The translations under genes were made by a program, and so were the position numbers. Below, one piece after another: positions 25,773-33,316 of a DNA stretch of 33,316 nt. Source of the DNA: Actinomycetota bacterium (lineage in GTDB: Bacteria > Actinomycetota > Actinomycetes > S36-B12 > UBA5976); contig VGBH01000015.1 in NCBI GenBank assembly GCA_016870575.1, forward strand, positions 1 through 33,316. Direction: 5' to 3'. Under the pieces are notes generated by a model. That model was not told the origin of the DNA. It saw only the letters and a list, made by a program, of their open reading frames with translations, and did not search any database. How positions within the stretch are numbered: the first letter of the stretch is position 1; every line of letters begins with the position of its first letter.

Positions 25773-27352
25773 GCATAACTAAGAATGCAGTTACCCCCAG
25801 TCAGAAAATGGCTGGGGGTATTGCCGTTCCTAGGATGTTGCAAATTTCAGCTTTGTTTGTACTTTTTTTAGCGAGTATTCCGCTTGGTTATCTACTACTA
25901 AGAGCAATAGCATCCGGCTTTGCAGCAGCGAGCGCTGTATTGCTAAGAGAAAAAACAGTTAGCACCTTAATTACTACTGTTGGATTGGCTATTTTGGTTG
26001 CACTCTTTTCCGCAATGATAGGAATTAGTTCGGCGTGGTTGATTCAACGCACAAATTTGCCATCACCTGGATTATTTTTAGTTTTAGGCACTCTTGCACT
26101 TGCAGTGCCAAGCTATGTATCAACATATGCGTGGATTGCTTTGATACCTAGTTTTGCAGGATTTGCAGCAGCTGTATTTATTTTGTCACTGACAACAGCA
26201 CCATATGTTTTGTTAGCAGCACTTGCATCGCTTCGCCGAATTGATGCCACTCAAGAAGAATCAGCCAGAGCCTCGGGACTTACAGCGAGCCAAGTAGCTC
26301 GTAGAGTCATCTGGCCACAATCTCGCCCTGCTATTTTTGCCTCTTTACTATTGGTAATGCTTTATGTTTTAAGTGATTTTGGTGCGGTATCGTTGTTGCG
26401 AGTCGATACTTTCACTCGAGTTGTGCACACAATGTATAAAGCAACTTTTGATAGATCAGCAGCTGCCGTTGTTGCTTTGATTCTGGTGCTGCTCGCAGCA
26501 ATTTTGATTTATGTAGAATACAAAGCCCGAGGTAGTGCAGTTGCTGCAAAATCTGGATTAGGTTCAATTCGCTCTGCTACCCGAATAGATTTAGGGTTTA
26601 AGAAGTATCTTGCTGCTAGCTATTTACTTATTATTGCAATAGCATCGTTAGGTGTTCCAATATATGTCTTGATTACTAGATTTGTTTCAGTTGCAGCTGA
26701 AATAAATGTATCGAATCTTGTGAGTGCAACAATTGCAACTGTTTCGGCTGCACTATCAGGTGCATTACTTGCGATGTTATTTGCTATTCCACTTGGTATT
26801 TTGGCAGCAAGATATTCTGGAAGATTATCTAGGTATGCTGAATTTGGAATTCTATTAACACATGCACTTCCTGGCGTAGTAATTGGACTTGCCCTTGTTG
26901 CATTGGGTTCAAGATTAGGTTTTCTATATCAAAGTTTGCCGCTATTAGCATTTAGTTATGCAGTTTTGTTTTTGGCAAAAGCAGTTGGTTCAATAAGAAC
27001 TAGTATTGCTCGTGTGCCAAGAGTTTATGATGACATTTCTAGATCTCTGGGAAACAATAACTGGCAAACCATTAGAAAAATAACAATTCCAATAGCTGCA
27101 CCTGGGGTCATAACTGGATTCCTGCTAGTACTTCTAACAGCGATGAAGGAACTACCAGCAACTTTAATGTTGCGACCAACTGGATTTGATACGTTAGCGA
27201 TTGAAATCTGGACTCAAACCTCAATAAGTCAATATGGTCAAGCAGCTCCATATGCACTTATTCTGGTTTTAGTAGCAGCAACCCCCACCTACCTTTTGTC
27301 TAGACCCGATCGTGCGCAATCATCTGAGTCACGAGAAAATATGACTCTATGA
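25769..27352 (+). CDS. fbpB: Iron(III) ABC transporter permease, two fused membrane domains (FbpB type)
   Basis: A 527-residue membrane protein with about twelve hydrophobic segments in two halves, the fused-permease form typical of Fe3+ importers. Each half has an EAA-type loop for the ATPase: ESARASGLTASQVARRVIWP near residue 168, and the SRSLGNNNWQTIRKITIP region near residue 425. Start TTG 25769 overlaps the binding-protein stop by 4 nt, and the end overlaps the ATPase start by 4 nt (ATGA). The three genes thus form one compact transport operon. The substrate assignment comes from the tyrosine-rich site of the binding protein. Confidence 0.92.
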   Translation: MSITKNAVTPSQKMAGGIAVPRMLQISALFVLFLASIPLGYLLLRAIASGFAAASAVLLREKTVSTLITTVGLAILVALFSAMIGISSAWLIQRTNLPSPGLFLVLGTLALAVPSYVSTYAWIALIPSFAGFAAAVFILSLTTAPYVLLAALASLRRIDATQEESARASGLTASQVARRVIWPQSRPAIFASLLLVMLYVLSDFGAVSLLRVDTFTRVVHTMYKATFDRSAAAVVALILVLLAAILIYVEYKARGSAVAAKSGLGSIRSATRIDLGFKKYLAASYLLIIAIASLGVPIYVLITRFVSVAAEINVSNLVSATIATVSAALSGALLAMLFAIPLGILAARYSGRLSRYAEFGILLTHALPGVVIGLALVALGSRLGFLYQSLPLLAFSYAVLFLAKAVGSIRTSIARVPRVYDDISRSLGNNNWQTIRKITIPIAAPGVITGFLLVLLTAMKELPATLMLRPTGFDTLAIEIWTQTSISQYGQAAPYALILVLVAATPTYLLSRPDRAQSSESRENMTL

Positions 27353-28365
27353 CTTCATTGCGCATTGATGGATTAACTGTTACATATGCCAATCGGCCGG
27401 TGCTCAATGAGTTAAACCTGCATATTCCAAGCGGTGCTTTTGCCACAGTGCTAGGACCATCTGGCTGCGGAAAAACTACATTGCTTCGCGCCATTGCTGG
27501 TTTCATTTCACCTTTTAGTGGCACGATTAGATTTGGTGATCAATTAGTAAGTGTTTCTTCAATTGTGGTACCACCAGAGCGAAGAAAAGTGGGTTACGTT
27601 GCCCAAGAAGGTGCACTATTTCCCCATCTAACAGTTGCGCAAAATATTGCCTTTGGAGTTTCTAGCAAAGGTGACAAACAAGAAATTGTTGATGAGTTAT
27701 TAGTTCTAATTGGACTAAGTAAGTTGGCAAACCGATTGCCAAATGAATTATCTGGAGGACAGCAAACTCGCGTTGCTCTTGCACGTGCGCTTGCACCAGA
27801 ACCAAAAGTTATGTTACTTGATGAGCCTTTCAGCGCTCTTGATGCAGCTTTGCGAGATGATTTAAGAGCTGAAGTAAGTTCATTGTTGAAACTTCGAGAT
27901 ACCACCACTCTGATGGTTACTCACGATCGGGAGGAAGCATTAGTTGTGGCTGATTTAGTTGCGCTGATGCGTCACGGTCAAATTGTGCAAACTGGATCAC
28001 CTGTTGAGGTCTACCACCAACCCGTTTCTCCAGAAGTTGCAATTTCAACAGGTGATGTGTTGCTATTGGATTCACAAAAGGATGATTTAGGGAAAATAAA
28101 TTCAATACTTACGCCACAACTTTTAAACAAAGAAATTATTGCTGGCAAATTAGTAATTCGTCCAGAGGAAATAAGAATTAATTCCGATGGTTTAGGGGTT
28201 AAGGCAACTGTTATCGATCTTGATTATTATGGACACGACGCAGTTGTCCACTTAGACGCTGGTGGCTCAAAGATAAATGTCCGAATCAGCGGCGATTTGA
28301 AATTCAAGGTGGGTGACCAGGTTGGACTTGAGCATATTGGTCCAATACGGTGGTTTCCAAACTGA
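27349..28365 (+). CDS. fbpC: Iron(III) ABC transporter ATP-binding protein (FbpC type)
   Basis: A 338-residue ABC ATPase. Walker A GPSGCGKTTLL near residue 38, Q-loop VAQEGALFPH, signature LSGGQQTRVALARAL, Walker B MLLDEPFSALDA and the switch His in VTHDREEALV are all intact. The C-terminal region (about 240-338) is a TOBE-type domain as in FbpC/PotA proteins. It is the last gene of the transporter operon. Its stop codon lies inside a 16-bp palindrome (28362-28377), 31 nt before purF, so the accessory island ends here without a distinct U-tailed terminator. Confidence 0.93.
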   Translation: MTSLRIDGLTVTYANRPVLNELNLHIPSGAFATVLGPSGCGKTTLLRAIAGFISPFSGTIRFGDQLVSVSSIVVPPERRKVGYVAQEGALFPHLTVAQNIAFGVSSKGDKQEIVDELLVLIGLSKLANRLPNELSGGQQTRVALARALAPEPKVMLLDEPFSALDAALRDDLRAEVSSLLKLRDTTTLMVTHDREEALVVADLVALMRHGQIVQTGSPVEVYHQPVSPEVAISTGDVLLLDSQKDDLGKINSILTPQLLNKEIIAGKLVIRPEEIRINSDGLGVKATVIDLDYYGHDAVVHLDAGGSKINVRISGDLKFKVGDQVGLEHIGPIRWFPN

Positions 28366-28377
28366 ACTTGAGTTCAG
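28362..28377. promoter_or_regulatory. Perfect 16-bp palindrome, LexA-box-like, before purF
   Basis: CTGAACT-TG-AGTTCAG is perfectly symmetric and contains GAAC-TTGA-GTTC, the core of the Gram-positive LexA/SOS box. It starts inside the fbpC stop and ends 19 nt before the purF GTG. It could be an operator for purF, or a short hairpin ending the fbp transcript; no U-tract follows. Confidence 0.45.
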
Positions 28378-28396
28378 TATCATCTAAAGTAAGCGC

Positions 28397-29866
28397 GTGA
28401 GTAGGGCTGATGGCCGATTGGGCCACGAGTTAAGTCCAGAAGAACCTCTACCGCAAGATGCCTGCGGTGTTTTCGGAATCTATGCTCCCAATGAAGATGT
28501 TGCCAGGCTTACCTATTTTGGACTTTATGCACTGCAACATCGTGGCACTGAATCTGCAGGTATTGCAGTATCTGACGGTGAAGCCATTATGGTCTATAAA
28601 GATATGGGTTTAGTTGCGCAAGTATTCAACGATTCAGCGCTCGATGCGCTGAAAGGAATTATTGCAGTTGGACATACTCGATACTCCACAACTGGATCTT
28701 CTAATTGGGAAAATGCTCAGCCAACATTTCACGTTGGTGAAAAAAGACAGATTGCTCTTGGCCATAATGGTAATTTAATGGATGTCAATAAACTACATGA
28801 CAGATTGCATAATGGTAAGCGAGTATTAACGGGCAAAGGTATTCGAGGCACCAGCGATACCGAACTTGTTGCTGCATTGATTGCATCTAGTCCTGAAGAA
28901 ACAACGCTTGCAGCTCTTAAATCTGAGTTACTTGAGTTCAAAGGTGCATATTCCTTTGTATTAACAGATGCAAATAGCTTGATTGGAGTTCGTGATCCGC
29001 AGGGAATTCGACCTTTAGTTATTGGGCAAATAGAAAGTGGCTGGGTAATTACTTCAGAAACAGCTGCGCTAGACATTGTTGGTGCTAGATATATTCGTGA
29101 TGTTGAACCAGGAGAGATAGTTGTTGTTGATGATTCTGGATTAACTAGTCATACTTTTGCACCAAGTAATCCAGCTCATTGTTTATTTGAATATGTTTAT
29201 TTGGCTAGACCCGATACCGTGTTAACTGGTCGAAGTGTGCATGCCACTAGAGTTGAAATTGGTCGAAAACTTGCGCAAGAGCATCCAGCACCTGCAGATT
29301 TAGTTATTCCAGTTCCTGACTCCGGTACTCCTGCAGCTGTTGGCTACGCCCAAGCATCTGGGATTCCATTTGCGCAGGGATTAATAAAAAACGCATATGT
29401 TGGAAGAACATTTATTCAGCCGACACAGACTATTCGACAACTTGGCATTCGGATGAAGTTAAATCCACTTAAAGAAGTTATTGCAGGTAGGCGAATTGTA
29501 GTAGTTGATGATTCAATCGTTAGGGGTAATACTCAACGTGCAATTGTCAAAATGTTAAAAGATGCTGGTGCTCTTGAAGTTCATGTACGAATCTCGTCAC
29601 CCCCAGTTTTATGGCCATGTTTTTATGGTATTGATTTTGCCCAAAAAGAAGAATTAATTGCTGATGGAAAAACAATCGAAGAAATAAGAGAATCCATTGG
29701 AGCTGATTCTCTTGGATTTGCATCACTTGATCTATTAATAAATGCCACCAAACAACCTGCAAAAAATTTATGTCGAGCTTGCTTTGATGGTAAGTATCCA
29801 ATTGAGGTTGCTGAAGATGTTAAGCGTGGCAAATTGCACCGCGAGTTACCGATGTTAAATGGCTGA
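28397..29866 (+). CDS. purF: Amidophosphoribosyltransferase
   Basis: A 489-residue enzyme that makes phosphoribosylamine from PRPP and glutamine, the first step of purine synthesis. The N-terminal nucleophile is Cys23 in DACGVFGIY, preceded by a 22-residue propeptide to be removed, as in the Bacillus-type enzyme. Glutaminase blocks LQHRGTESAGIA and GHNGNL follow. The PRPP loop is VVVDDSIVRGNT near residue 370. Cys residues in HCLFEYVYLARPD, WPCFYGID and LCRACFDGKY fit the 4Fe-4S-containing type. Start GTG 28397. It overlaps purM by 8 nt. A LexA-like palindrome lies just upstream. Confidence 0.96.
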   Translation: MSRADGRLGHELSPEEPLPQDACGVFGIYAPNEDVARLTYFGLYALQHRGTESAGIAVSDGEAIMVYKDMGLVAQVFNDSALDALKGIIAVGHTRYSTTGSSNWENAQPTFHVGEKRQIALGHNGNLMDVNKLHDRLHNGKRVLTGKGIRGTSDTELVAALIASSPEETTLAALKSELLEFKGAYSFVLTDANSLIGVRDPQGIRPLVIGQIESGWVITSETAALDIVGARYIRDVEPGEIVVVDDSGLTSHTFAPSNPAHCLFEYVYLARPDTVLTGRSVHATRVEIGRKLAQEHPAPADLVIPVPDSGTPAAVGYAQASGIPFAQGLIKNAYVGRTFIQPTQTIRQLGIRMKLNPLKEVIAGRRIVVVDDSIVRGNTQRAIVKMLKDAGALEVHVRISSPPVLWPCFYGIDFAQKEELIADGKTIEEIRESIGADSLGFASLDLLINATKQPAKNLCRACFDGKYPIEVAEDVKRGKLHRELPMLNG

Positions 29867-30941
29867 TTACAAGTCTGCCGGAGTTGATGTTGCCGCAGGT
29901 GAGCGTGCGGTTGAGTTAATGAAAGCAGCAGTGCAATCAGCACAAAGACTAGAAACTGTTGGTGCCTTTGGCGGTTTTGCTGGATTGTTTGATGCATCAG
30001 CGTTAAAAAACTATCGAAAGCCTCTTTTAGTTACTGGCACTGATGGCGTTGGAACAAAAATACAAATAGCTAGAGAGTTAAACAAACACGACAGTATTGG
30101 AATTGATTTAGTAGCGATGGTTGTTGATGACATTGTAACTACTGGTGCTGAACCACTTTTCATAACTGATTACATTGCAACTGGAAAAGTGAATCCAGAA
30201 TTGATTTCACAAATCGTTTCTGGAATAGCGGCTGGCGCAAAAAAAGCAAATGTCTCACTTTTAGGTGGCGAAACTGCTGAGCATCCCGGAGTTATGGCAG
30301 ATGATGATTATGACTTAGCCTGTGCGGGCACTGGCGTTGTTGAAGCTGATGATGTGTTAGGTGAAAAGAAAGTAAAAGTTGGCGATGTAGTACTTGCCTT
30401 AAGATCTTCTGGATTACATTCAAATGGCTATTCTTTAGTGCGAAAAATAATTGCTGAGCGCAATTTGAACTTAAAAACTATTGTTCCTGATTTTGGCAAA
30501 ACGCTAGGTGAAGAACTACTTACCCCGACCGAAATTTATTGTACGCATTTACTCAAAGTAATCAAACTAGAACCAAATGCGATACACGCCATTTCTCACA
30601 TAACGGGCGGCGGCATTTCAGCAAATTTGGCAAGAGTGATTCCAGAAAGTATGCATATTGATTTGGATAAATCTAGTTGGCAACCACAGGAAGTATTTAG
30701 GTATTTGGCAGCAAAGAACAAAACTGAATTGATTGAATTTGAACACACTTTTAATTTAGGAATTGGGATGTTGCTAGTTGTTTCAGCAGATAAAGTTTCT
30801 GAGATTAAACAAGGTTTAACTAAGGCGGGTCAAGATGCTTGGTTAATTGGTGAAGTTGTAAATAGAACTGACCAGGAATCTGATGCTAAGCCAAAAGGTG
30901 GAAATGGTGGCTCGGTTCGACTAATTAATAAATTTAATTAG
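29859..30941 (+). CDS. purM: Phosphoribosylformylglycinamidine cyclo-ligase (AIR synthetase)
   Basis: A 360-residue AIR synthetase that closes the imidazole ring using ATP. Seen: GVDVAAGERAVELMK at the start, TGTDGVGTKIQIA near residue 59, the GGETAEHPGVM segment, the LRSSGLHSNGYSLVR block and HITGGGISANLARV. The ATG lies 8 nt inside the end of purF, so translation is coupled. It ends with a 4-nt overlap with the convergent DUF3073 gene, leaving no room for a separate terminator. Confidence 0.96.
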   Translation: MADYKSAGVDVAAGERAVELMKAAVQSAQRLETVGAFGGFAGLFDASALKNYRKPLLVTGTDGVGTKIQIARELNKHDSIGIDLVAMVVDDIVTTGAEPLFITDYIATGKVNPELISQIVSGIAAGAKKANVSLLGGETAEHPGVMADDDYDLACAGTGVVEADDVLGEKKVKVGDVVLALRSSGLHSNGYSLVRKIIAERNLNLKTIVPDFGKTLGEELLTPTEIYCTHLLKVIKLEPNAIHAISHITGGGISANLARVIPESMHIDLDKSSWQPQEVFRYLAAKNKTELIEFEHTFNLGIGMLLVVSADKVSEIKQGLTKAGQDAWLIGEVVNRTDQESDAKPKGGNGGSVRLINKFN

Positions 30942-31120
30942 TCTTCATCCTCTTCATCTTCATCATAATCTGCATATTTATCGGCAATATCAGCATATTG
31001 ATTATCGCCACGCTCACTAGCTAACTCTTGTTGTAATTTGTCCAAATCTGGATCAAAAGTGTGATATTTGAGTTCTCTTGCTACACGTGTCTGTTTTGCC
31101 TTTTTTCGGCCTCGGCCCAT
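30938..31120 (-). CDS. DUF3073 family small protein
   Basis: A 60-residue protein of DUF3073, a family found in actinobacteria with no assigned function. It has a strongly basic start (MGRGRKKAKQTRVARELKY), a middle with TFDPDLDKLQQEL, and a very acidic tail (DYDEDEEDED). The charge split suggests interaction with nucleic acid or with a basic partner, but this is inference. The gene converges on purM and is divergent from bldC. Its position beside purM and bldC is usual in actinobacteria and supports the taxon guess. Confidence 0.9.
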   Translation of the reverse strand: MGRGRKKAKQTRVARELKYHTFDPDLDKLQQELASERGDNQYADIADKYADYDEDEEDED

Positions 31121-31193
31121 AACTGGCCCCCCAGACTCTCATTCGAATTTTTTCAGGAGCCCAGTTTAGTCCCGGGACTCACAGAATAAAACA

Positions 31194-31226
31194 GGTGACT
31201 TTTGTCCGATTTTTTGAGAAGGTGAC
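31194..31226. repeat. Direct GGTGAC repeats in the bldC leader
   Basis: GGTGAC occurs at 31194-31199 and again at 31221-31226, 27 nt apart (start to start), upstream of the bldC start at 31242. BldC proteins bind direct repeats cooperatively, so this may be an autoregulatory site, but two hexamers could arise by chance. The second copy is near the Shine-Dalgarno GGAGG (31231-31235). Confidence 0.3.
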
Positions 31227-31241
31227 CCTTGGAGGATTTGG

Positions 31242-31442
31242 ATGAGTAATCAGGATGAACTAATGACCCCAGGCGAAGTGGCAAGGCTATTTGCCGTTGA
31301 CCCAAAGACGGTTTCTCGCTGGGCTAACGCTGGCAAGATCTCATCAGTAAAGACCATCGGTGGACATCGCAGGCTCTTGGCATCTGAAATACGAGCGAAG
31401 TTGGCTGCTAATCAATTAGGAGATCTAGAAGATATGCGCTAA
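31242..31442 (+). CDS. bldC: BldC-like MerR-type DNA-binding regulator
   Basis: A 66-residue protein that is only a winged helix-turn-helix of the MerR type. LMTPGEVARLFAVDPKTVSRW at about residues 7-27 is the HTH, followed by the wing AGKISSVKTIGGHRRLLASE. Length and sequence agree well with Streptomyces BldC, which controls the timing of development by binding head-to-tail on direct repeats. In a non-filamentous planktonic cell its targets would differ. A good Shine-Dalgarno (GGAGG) precedes the ATG. The stop codon is immediately followed by tandem palindromes before the next gene. Confidence 0.93.
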   Translation: MSNQDELMTPGEVARLFAVDPKTVSRWANAGKISSVKTIGGHRRLLASEIRAKLAANQLGDLEDMR

Positions 31443-31475
31443 CTTACGGTCCCGTAACCTACGGTTCCGTAAGTT
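31441..31475. promoter_or_regulatory. Two tandem palindromes, likely repressor operator
   Basis: The first palindrome, TTACGG-TC-CCGTAA, is at 31444-31457; the second, TACGG-TT-CCGTA, is at 31460-31471. The outer arms AACTTACGG (31441-31449) and CCGTAAGTT (31467-31475) are also perfect 9-bp inverted repeats, so the site is symmetric at two scales. It starts inside the bldC stop and ends 9 nt before the TTG start of the flavoprotein gene. Size and form fit a TetR-type repressor site. Confidence 0.6.
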
Positions 31476-31484
31476 GGGAGCAGT

Positions 31485-32897
31485 TTGAACAACGCTATTG
31501 GGCTGCCAGTAATTATTCAGGGCGGTATGGGAGTTGCAGTTTCTGGCTGGCAGCTCGCCCATACGGTAGCAAGTTATGGTCAATTGGGTGTGGTAAGCGG
31601 AACTGCTTTAGATACCGTTGTTGCCAGAAGGCTACAAAACGGAGATCCGGGCGGTGATATGCGCCGCGCATTAGTTGAATTTCCATACCCAGAAATTTCG
31701 CAAAAACTTTTATCTGCTTGGTATCTACCAGATGGAAGAAATGGCAAACCATATCGACCAATGCATCGAATAAGTTTGAAATCAAATGTAGAGCATGATC
31801 AATTAGTTGCAGCAGCAAATTTTGTTGAAGTTTGGTTAGCAAAACAATCTGGTGGAATTGTTGGGATTAACTTCTTAGAGAAATTACAAACAGCAACTCC
31901 AGCAGCGCTATATGGTGCGATGCTAGCTGGCGTAGATGTGGTGCTAATGGGGGCTGGAATTCCAAGAGAGATTCCGCAATTAATTCGAGATTTTGCTGCA
32001 GGTAAGACGGGAACTTTAACTGTTGATGCTGATAGACCAAATGATGTTGCAGCGCCAAAATTAAGTTTTGACCCGGTTGCTGCATTTGGAAAAGCAGCAG
32101 ATTTACAGCCACCCAAGTTTTTAGCAATTATTACTGCCGAAGTGCTCGCAAATTATTTAGCGCGCAGTGAAGTAACTCGCCCTGATGGATTTGTAGTTGA
32201 GCACTGGCAGGCAGGTGGTCATAATGCGCCACCGCGAAAGATGCAACCAACAGAATCTGGTTTTGGTCCGCTTGATGAAGTTAATTTAGAGAAGATGCGA
32301 TCTGTTGGTTTGCCATTTTGGTTAGCTGGCGGCAGGGCCACGCCTGATGCTGTTAAAGATGCAATTGATCATGGCGCTGCCGGAGTTCAGGTAGGTTCTT
32401 TATTTGCGTTATCAAATGAATCTGGAATGCGAGATGATTTAAGGGAGCAGATGTTGCAAGCAGCACGAGAAAGAAAATTAAAAGTGAGAACTGATCATCG
32501 AGCAAGCCCAACTGGTTTCCCATTTAAAGTAGTAGAGCTTTCTGGCACAATTGGTGCTACTGAAACTTTTTTCAAGCGACCTAAATTATGTGATTTAGGC
32601 TATCTAAGAAGTAACACAATTACTGATGAAGGAAAAGTAATTTCAAAATGTGCTTCGGAACCAGAAAAACCATTTTTACGCAAAGGTGGCCACGAAGCAG
32701 AAATTCAGGGAAGACTTTGTTTATGTAATGGTTTGTTAGCTACTGTTGGCTTAGGTCAAGAGCGCGCTGATGGCTACAAAGAGGCACCACTTTTAACACT
32801 AGGTAGTACCGCAAGTGATGTAGAAAATATGTTGCAGTTGCATCCAGATGGCTGGAGTGCAAAAGATGTTTTGGATTTGCTTACTTCAAAAATTTAA
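31485..32897 (+). CDS. Nitronate-monooxygenase-like FMN protein (2-nitropropane dioxygenase family)
   Basis: A 470-residue TIM-barrel FMN protein. Seen: VIIQGGMGVAVSGWQLA at residues 8-24, GVVSGTALD, GINFLEKLQ, the EHWQAGGHNAP motif near residue 242 that carries the active-site His of the family, and PFWLAGGRATPDAVKDAIDHG with GVQVGSLFA for the FMN phosphate. A C-terminal extension (about 380-470) has several Cys (KLCDLG, SKCASEPE, LCLCNG), as in the longer NPD/PfaD-like subgroup. Role: oxidation of nitronates such as 3-nitropropionate, or an unknown enoyl-reductase-like reaction. Start TTG 31485 with GGGAG upstream. The stop lies 1 nt from a convergent tRNA-Phe. Confidence 0.82.
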   Translation: MNNAIGLPVIIQGGMGVAVSGWQLAHTVASYGQLGVVSGTALDTVVARRLQNGDPGGDMRRALVEFPYPEISQKLLSAWYLPDGRNGKPYRPMHRISLKSNVEHDQLVAAANFVEVWLAKQSGGIVGINFLEKLQTATPAALYGAMLAGVDVVLMGAGIPREIPQLIRDFAAGKTGTLTVDADRPNDVAAPKLSFDPVAAFGKAADLQPPKFLAIITAEVLANYLARSEVTRPDGFVVEHWQAGGHNAPPRKMQPTESGFGPLDEVNLEKMRSVGLPFWLAGGRATPDAVKDAIDHGAAGVQVGSLFALSNESGMRDDLREQMLQAARERKLKVRTDHRASPTGFPFKVVELSGTIGATETFFKRPKLCDLGYLRSNTITDEGKVISKCASEPEKPFLRKGGHEAEIQGRLCLCNGLLATVGLGQERADGYKEAPLLTLGSTASDVENMLQLHPDGWSAKDVLDLLTSKI

Positions 32898-32898
32898 G

Positions 32899-32975
32899 TG
32901 GTGGCCAGGGCCGGGATCGAACCGGCGACCTTCCACTTTTCAGGCGGACGCTCGTACCGACTGAGCTACCTGGCC
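32899..32975 (-). tRNA. tRNA-Phe (GAA)
   Basis: Reading the minus strand, acceptor arms GGCCAGG/CCTGGCC pair fully, the D arm has GCTC/GAGC, the anticodon loop is CTGAAAA with GAA, and the T loop is TTCGATC within GCCGG/CCGGC. The 3' CCA is encoded. It is the last tRNA of the Glu-Asp-Phe cluster. Confidence 0.95.
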
Positions 32976-33012
32976 ACACCACAAGGTGTTTCTGGCTAAC
33001 CAGATCCACCAG

Positions 33013-33086
33013 CGACCCCGACGGGACTTGAACCCGCGACCTCCGCCGTGACAGGGCGGCGCGCTAACCAACTGCGCTACGGGGCC
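33013..33086 (-). tRNA. tRNA-Asp (GTC)
   Basis: On the minus strand the acceptor arms GGCCCCG/CGGGGTC pair with one G-U. The anticodon stem is CCGCC/GGCGG with loop CTGTCAC (GTC), and the T arm is GCGGG-TTCAAGT-CCCGT. The discriminator is G and CCA is not encoded (CTG follows). Confidence 0.95.
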
Positions 33087-33106
33087 TCGTTGCAAAACGA
33101 GACACG

Positions 33107-33179
33107 TACCCCCAACGGGATTTGAACCCGCGCTACCGCCGTGAAAGGGCGGCGTCCTAGGCCGCTAGACGATGGGGGC
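33107..33179 (-). tRNA. tRNA-Glu (TTC)
   Basis: On the minus strand the acceptor arms GCCCCCA/TGGGGGT pair. The anticodon stem CCGCC/GGCGG holds loop CTTTCAC (TTC), and the T arm is GCGGG-TTCAAAT-CCCGT. The discriminator is A and CCA is not encoded. First tRNA of the cluster. Confidence 0.95.
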
Positions 33180-33184
33180 CTGCA

Positions 33185-33247
33185 GGTTGAGTAATCAACC
33201 CGTTAGGAGAGACGGAAGCGTATCTCAGGGTATCTGATGATTGTTAA
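33185..33247 (-). promoter_or_regulatory. Possible tRNA operon promoter and leader hairpin
   Basis: On the minus strand TTAACA (33242-33247) and GATACG (33219-33224) are 17 nt apart and would start RNA near 33212. The leader would then contain GGTTGA-GTAA-TCAACC (33185-33200), a perfect 6-bp hairpin just before tRNA-Glu and a likely processing site. The -10 match is poor. Confidence 0.3.
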
Positions 33248-33316
33248 TCGGGATTTGAACTTGGCTAAAAATCGTAAACAGCATTTGAGATAGCAATGCA
33301 AAATTGAATTCGATAA

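Noticed and set aside
25436-25843. 135-residue open frame opposite fbpA/fbpB
   Set aside because: Antisense shadow of two well-supported transporter genes; no protein-like features.
1-33316. CRISPR arrays, insertion sequences, integrases, rRNA
   Set aside because: No regular spaced repeats, transposase or integrase motifs, or rRNA segments were seen anywhere in the window.

Overview
The window looks like a chromosomal segment of a streamlined, AT-rich actinobacterium, most like the freshwater acI / Nanopelagicales type. This is an inference from gene content, not from a marker phylogeny. The actinobacterial signs are a BldC-like MerR-type regulator, a DUF3073 protein, a Dcd of the mycobacterial kind, purS-purQ-purL in that order, and a tRNA-Glu/Asp/Phe cluster. 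Streamlining shows in many 1-8 nt gene overlaps, frequent GTG/TTG starts and very short spacers.

The backbone is de novo purine synthesis in separated blocks: the 3' end of purA (1-242), purD-purB-purC (4967-8489), purS-purQ-purL (14588-17754) and purF-purM (28397-30941). Between purA and purD lie an exported DUF1501/DUF1800 pair, dcd, a possible C-loop small RNA and a secreted repeat protein. Between purC and purS lies a sugar-acid cassette (NAD-dependent dehydrogenase, SMP-30 lactonase, KDPG aldolase, PfkB/KDG-type kinase), followed on the minus strand by a GlcD/GlcF-type 2-hydroxyacid oxidase.

Between purL and purF (17.8-28.4 kb) is the most accessory part. It holds a DUF305 lipoprotein split by an apparent 1-nt frameshift, a secreted M6-like metalloprotease, a multi-stem leader RNA candidate just upstream of an RraA-like / Ldh-family / DUF3604 operon, and a complete Fe3+-type ABC transporter (binding lipoprotein, fused permease, ATPase). 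The DUF3604 gene carries three in-frame stop codons but no frameshift. The right end holds purF-purM, DUF3073, bldC, a tandem palindromic operator, a nitronate-monooxygenase-like flavoprotein and three tRNAs on the minus strand.

The most interesting items are: the four-stem leader RNA at 19806-19905 with an alternative hairpin; the DUF3604 gene with nonsense codons only; the C-loop hairpins and tandem 14-mers at 3607-3706; the tandem palindromes at 31441-31475; a GAAC-N4-GTTC palindrome between fbpC and purF; and an orphan C-terminal coding remnant behind dcd.
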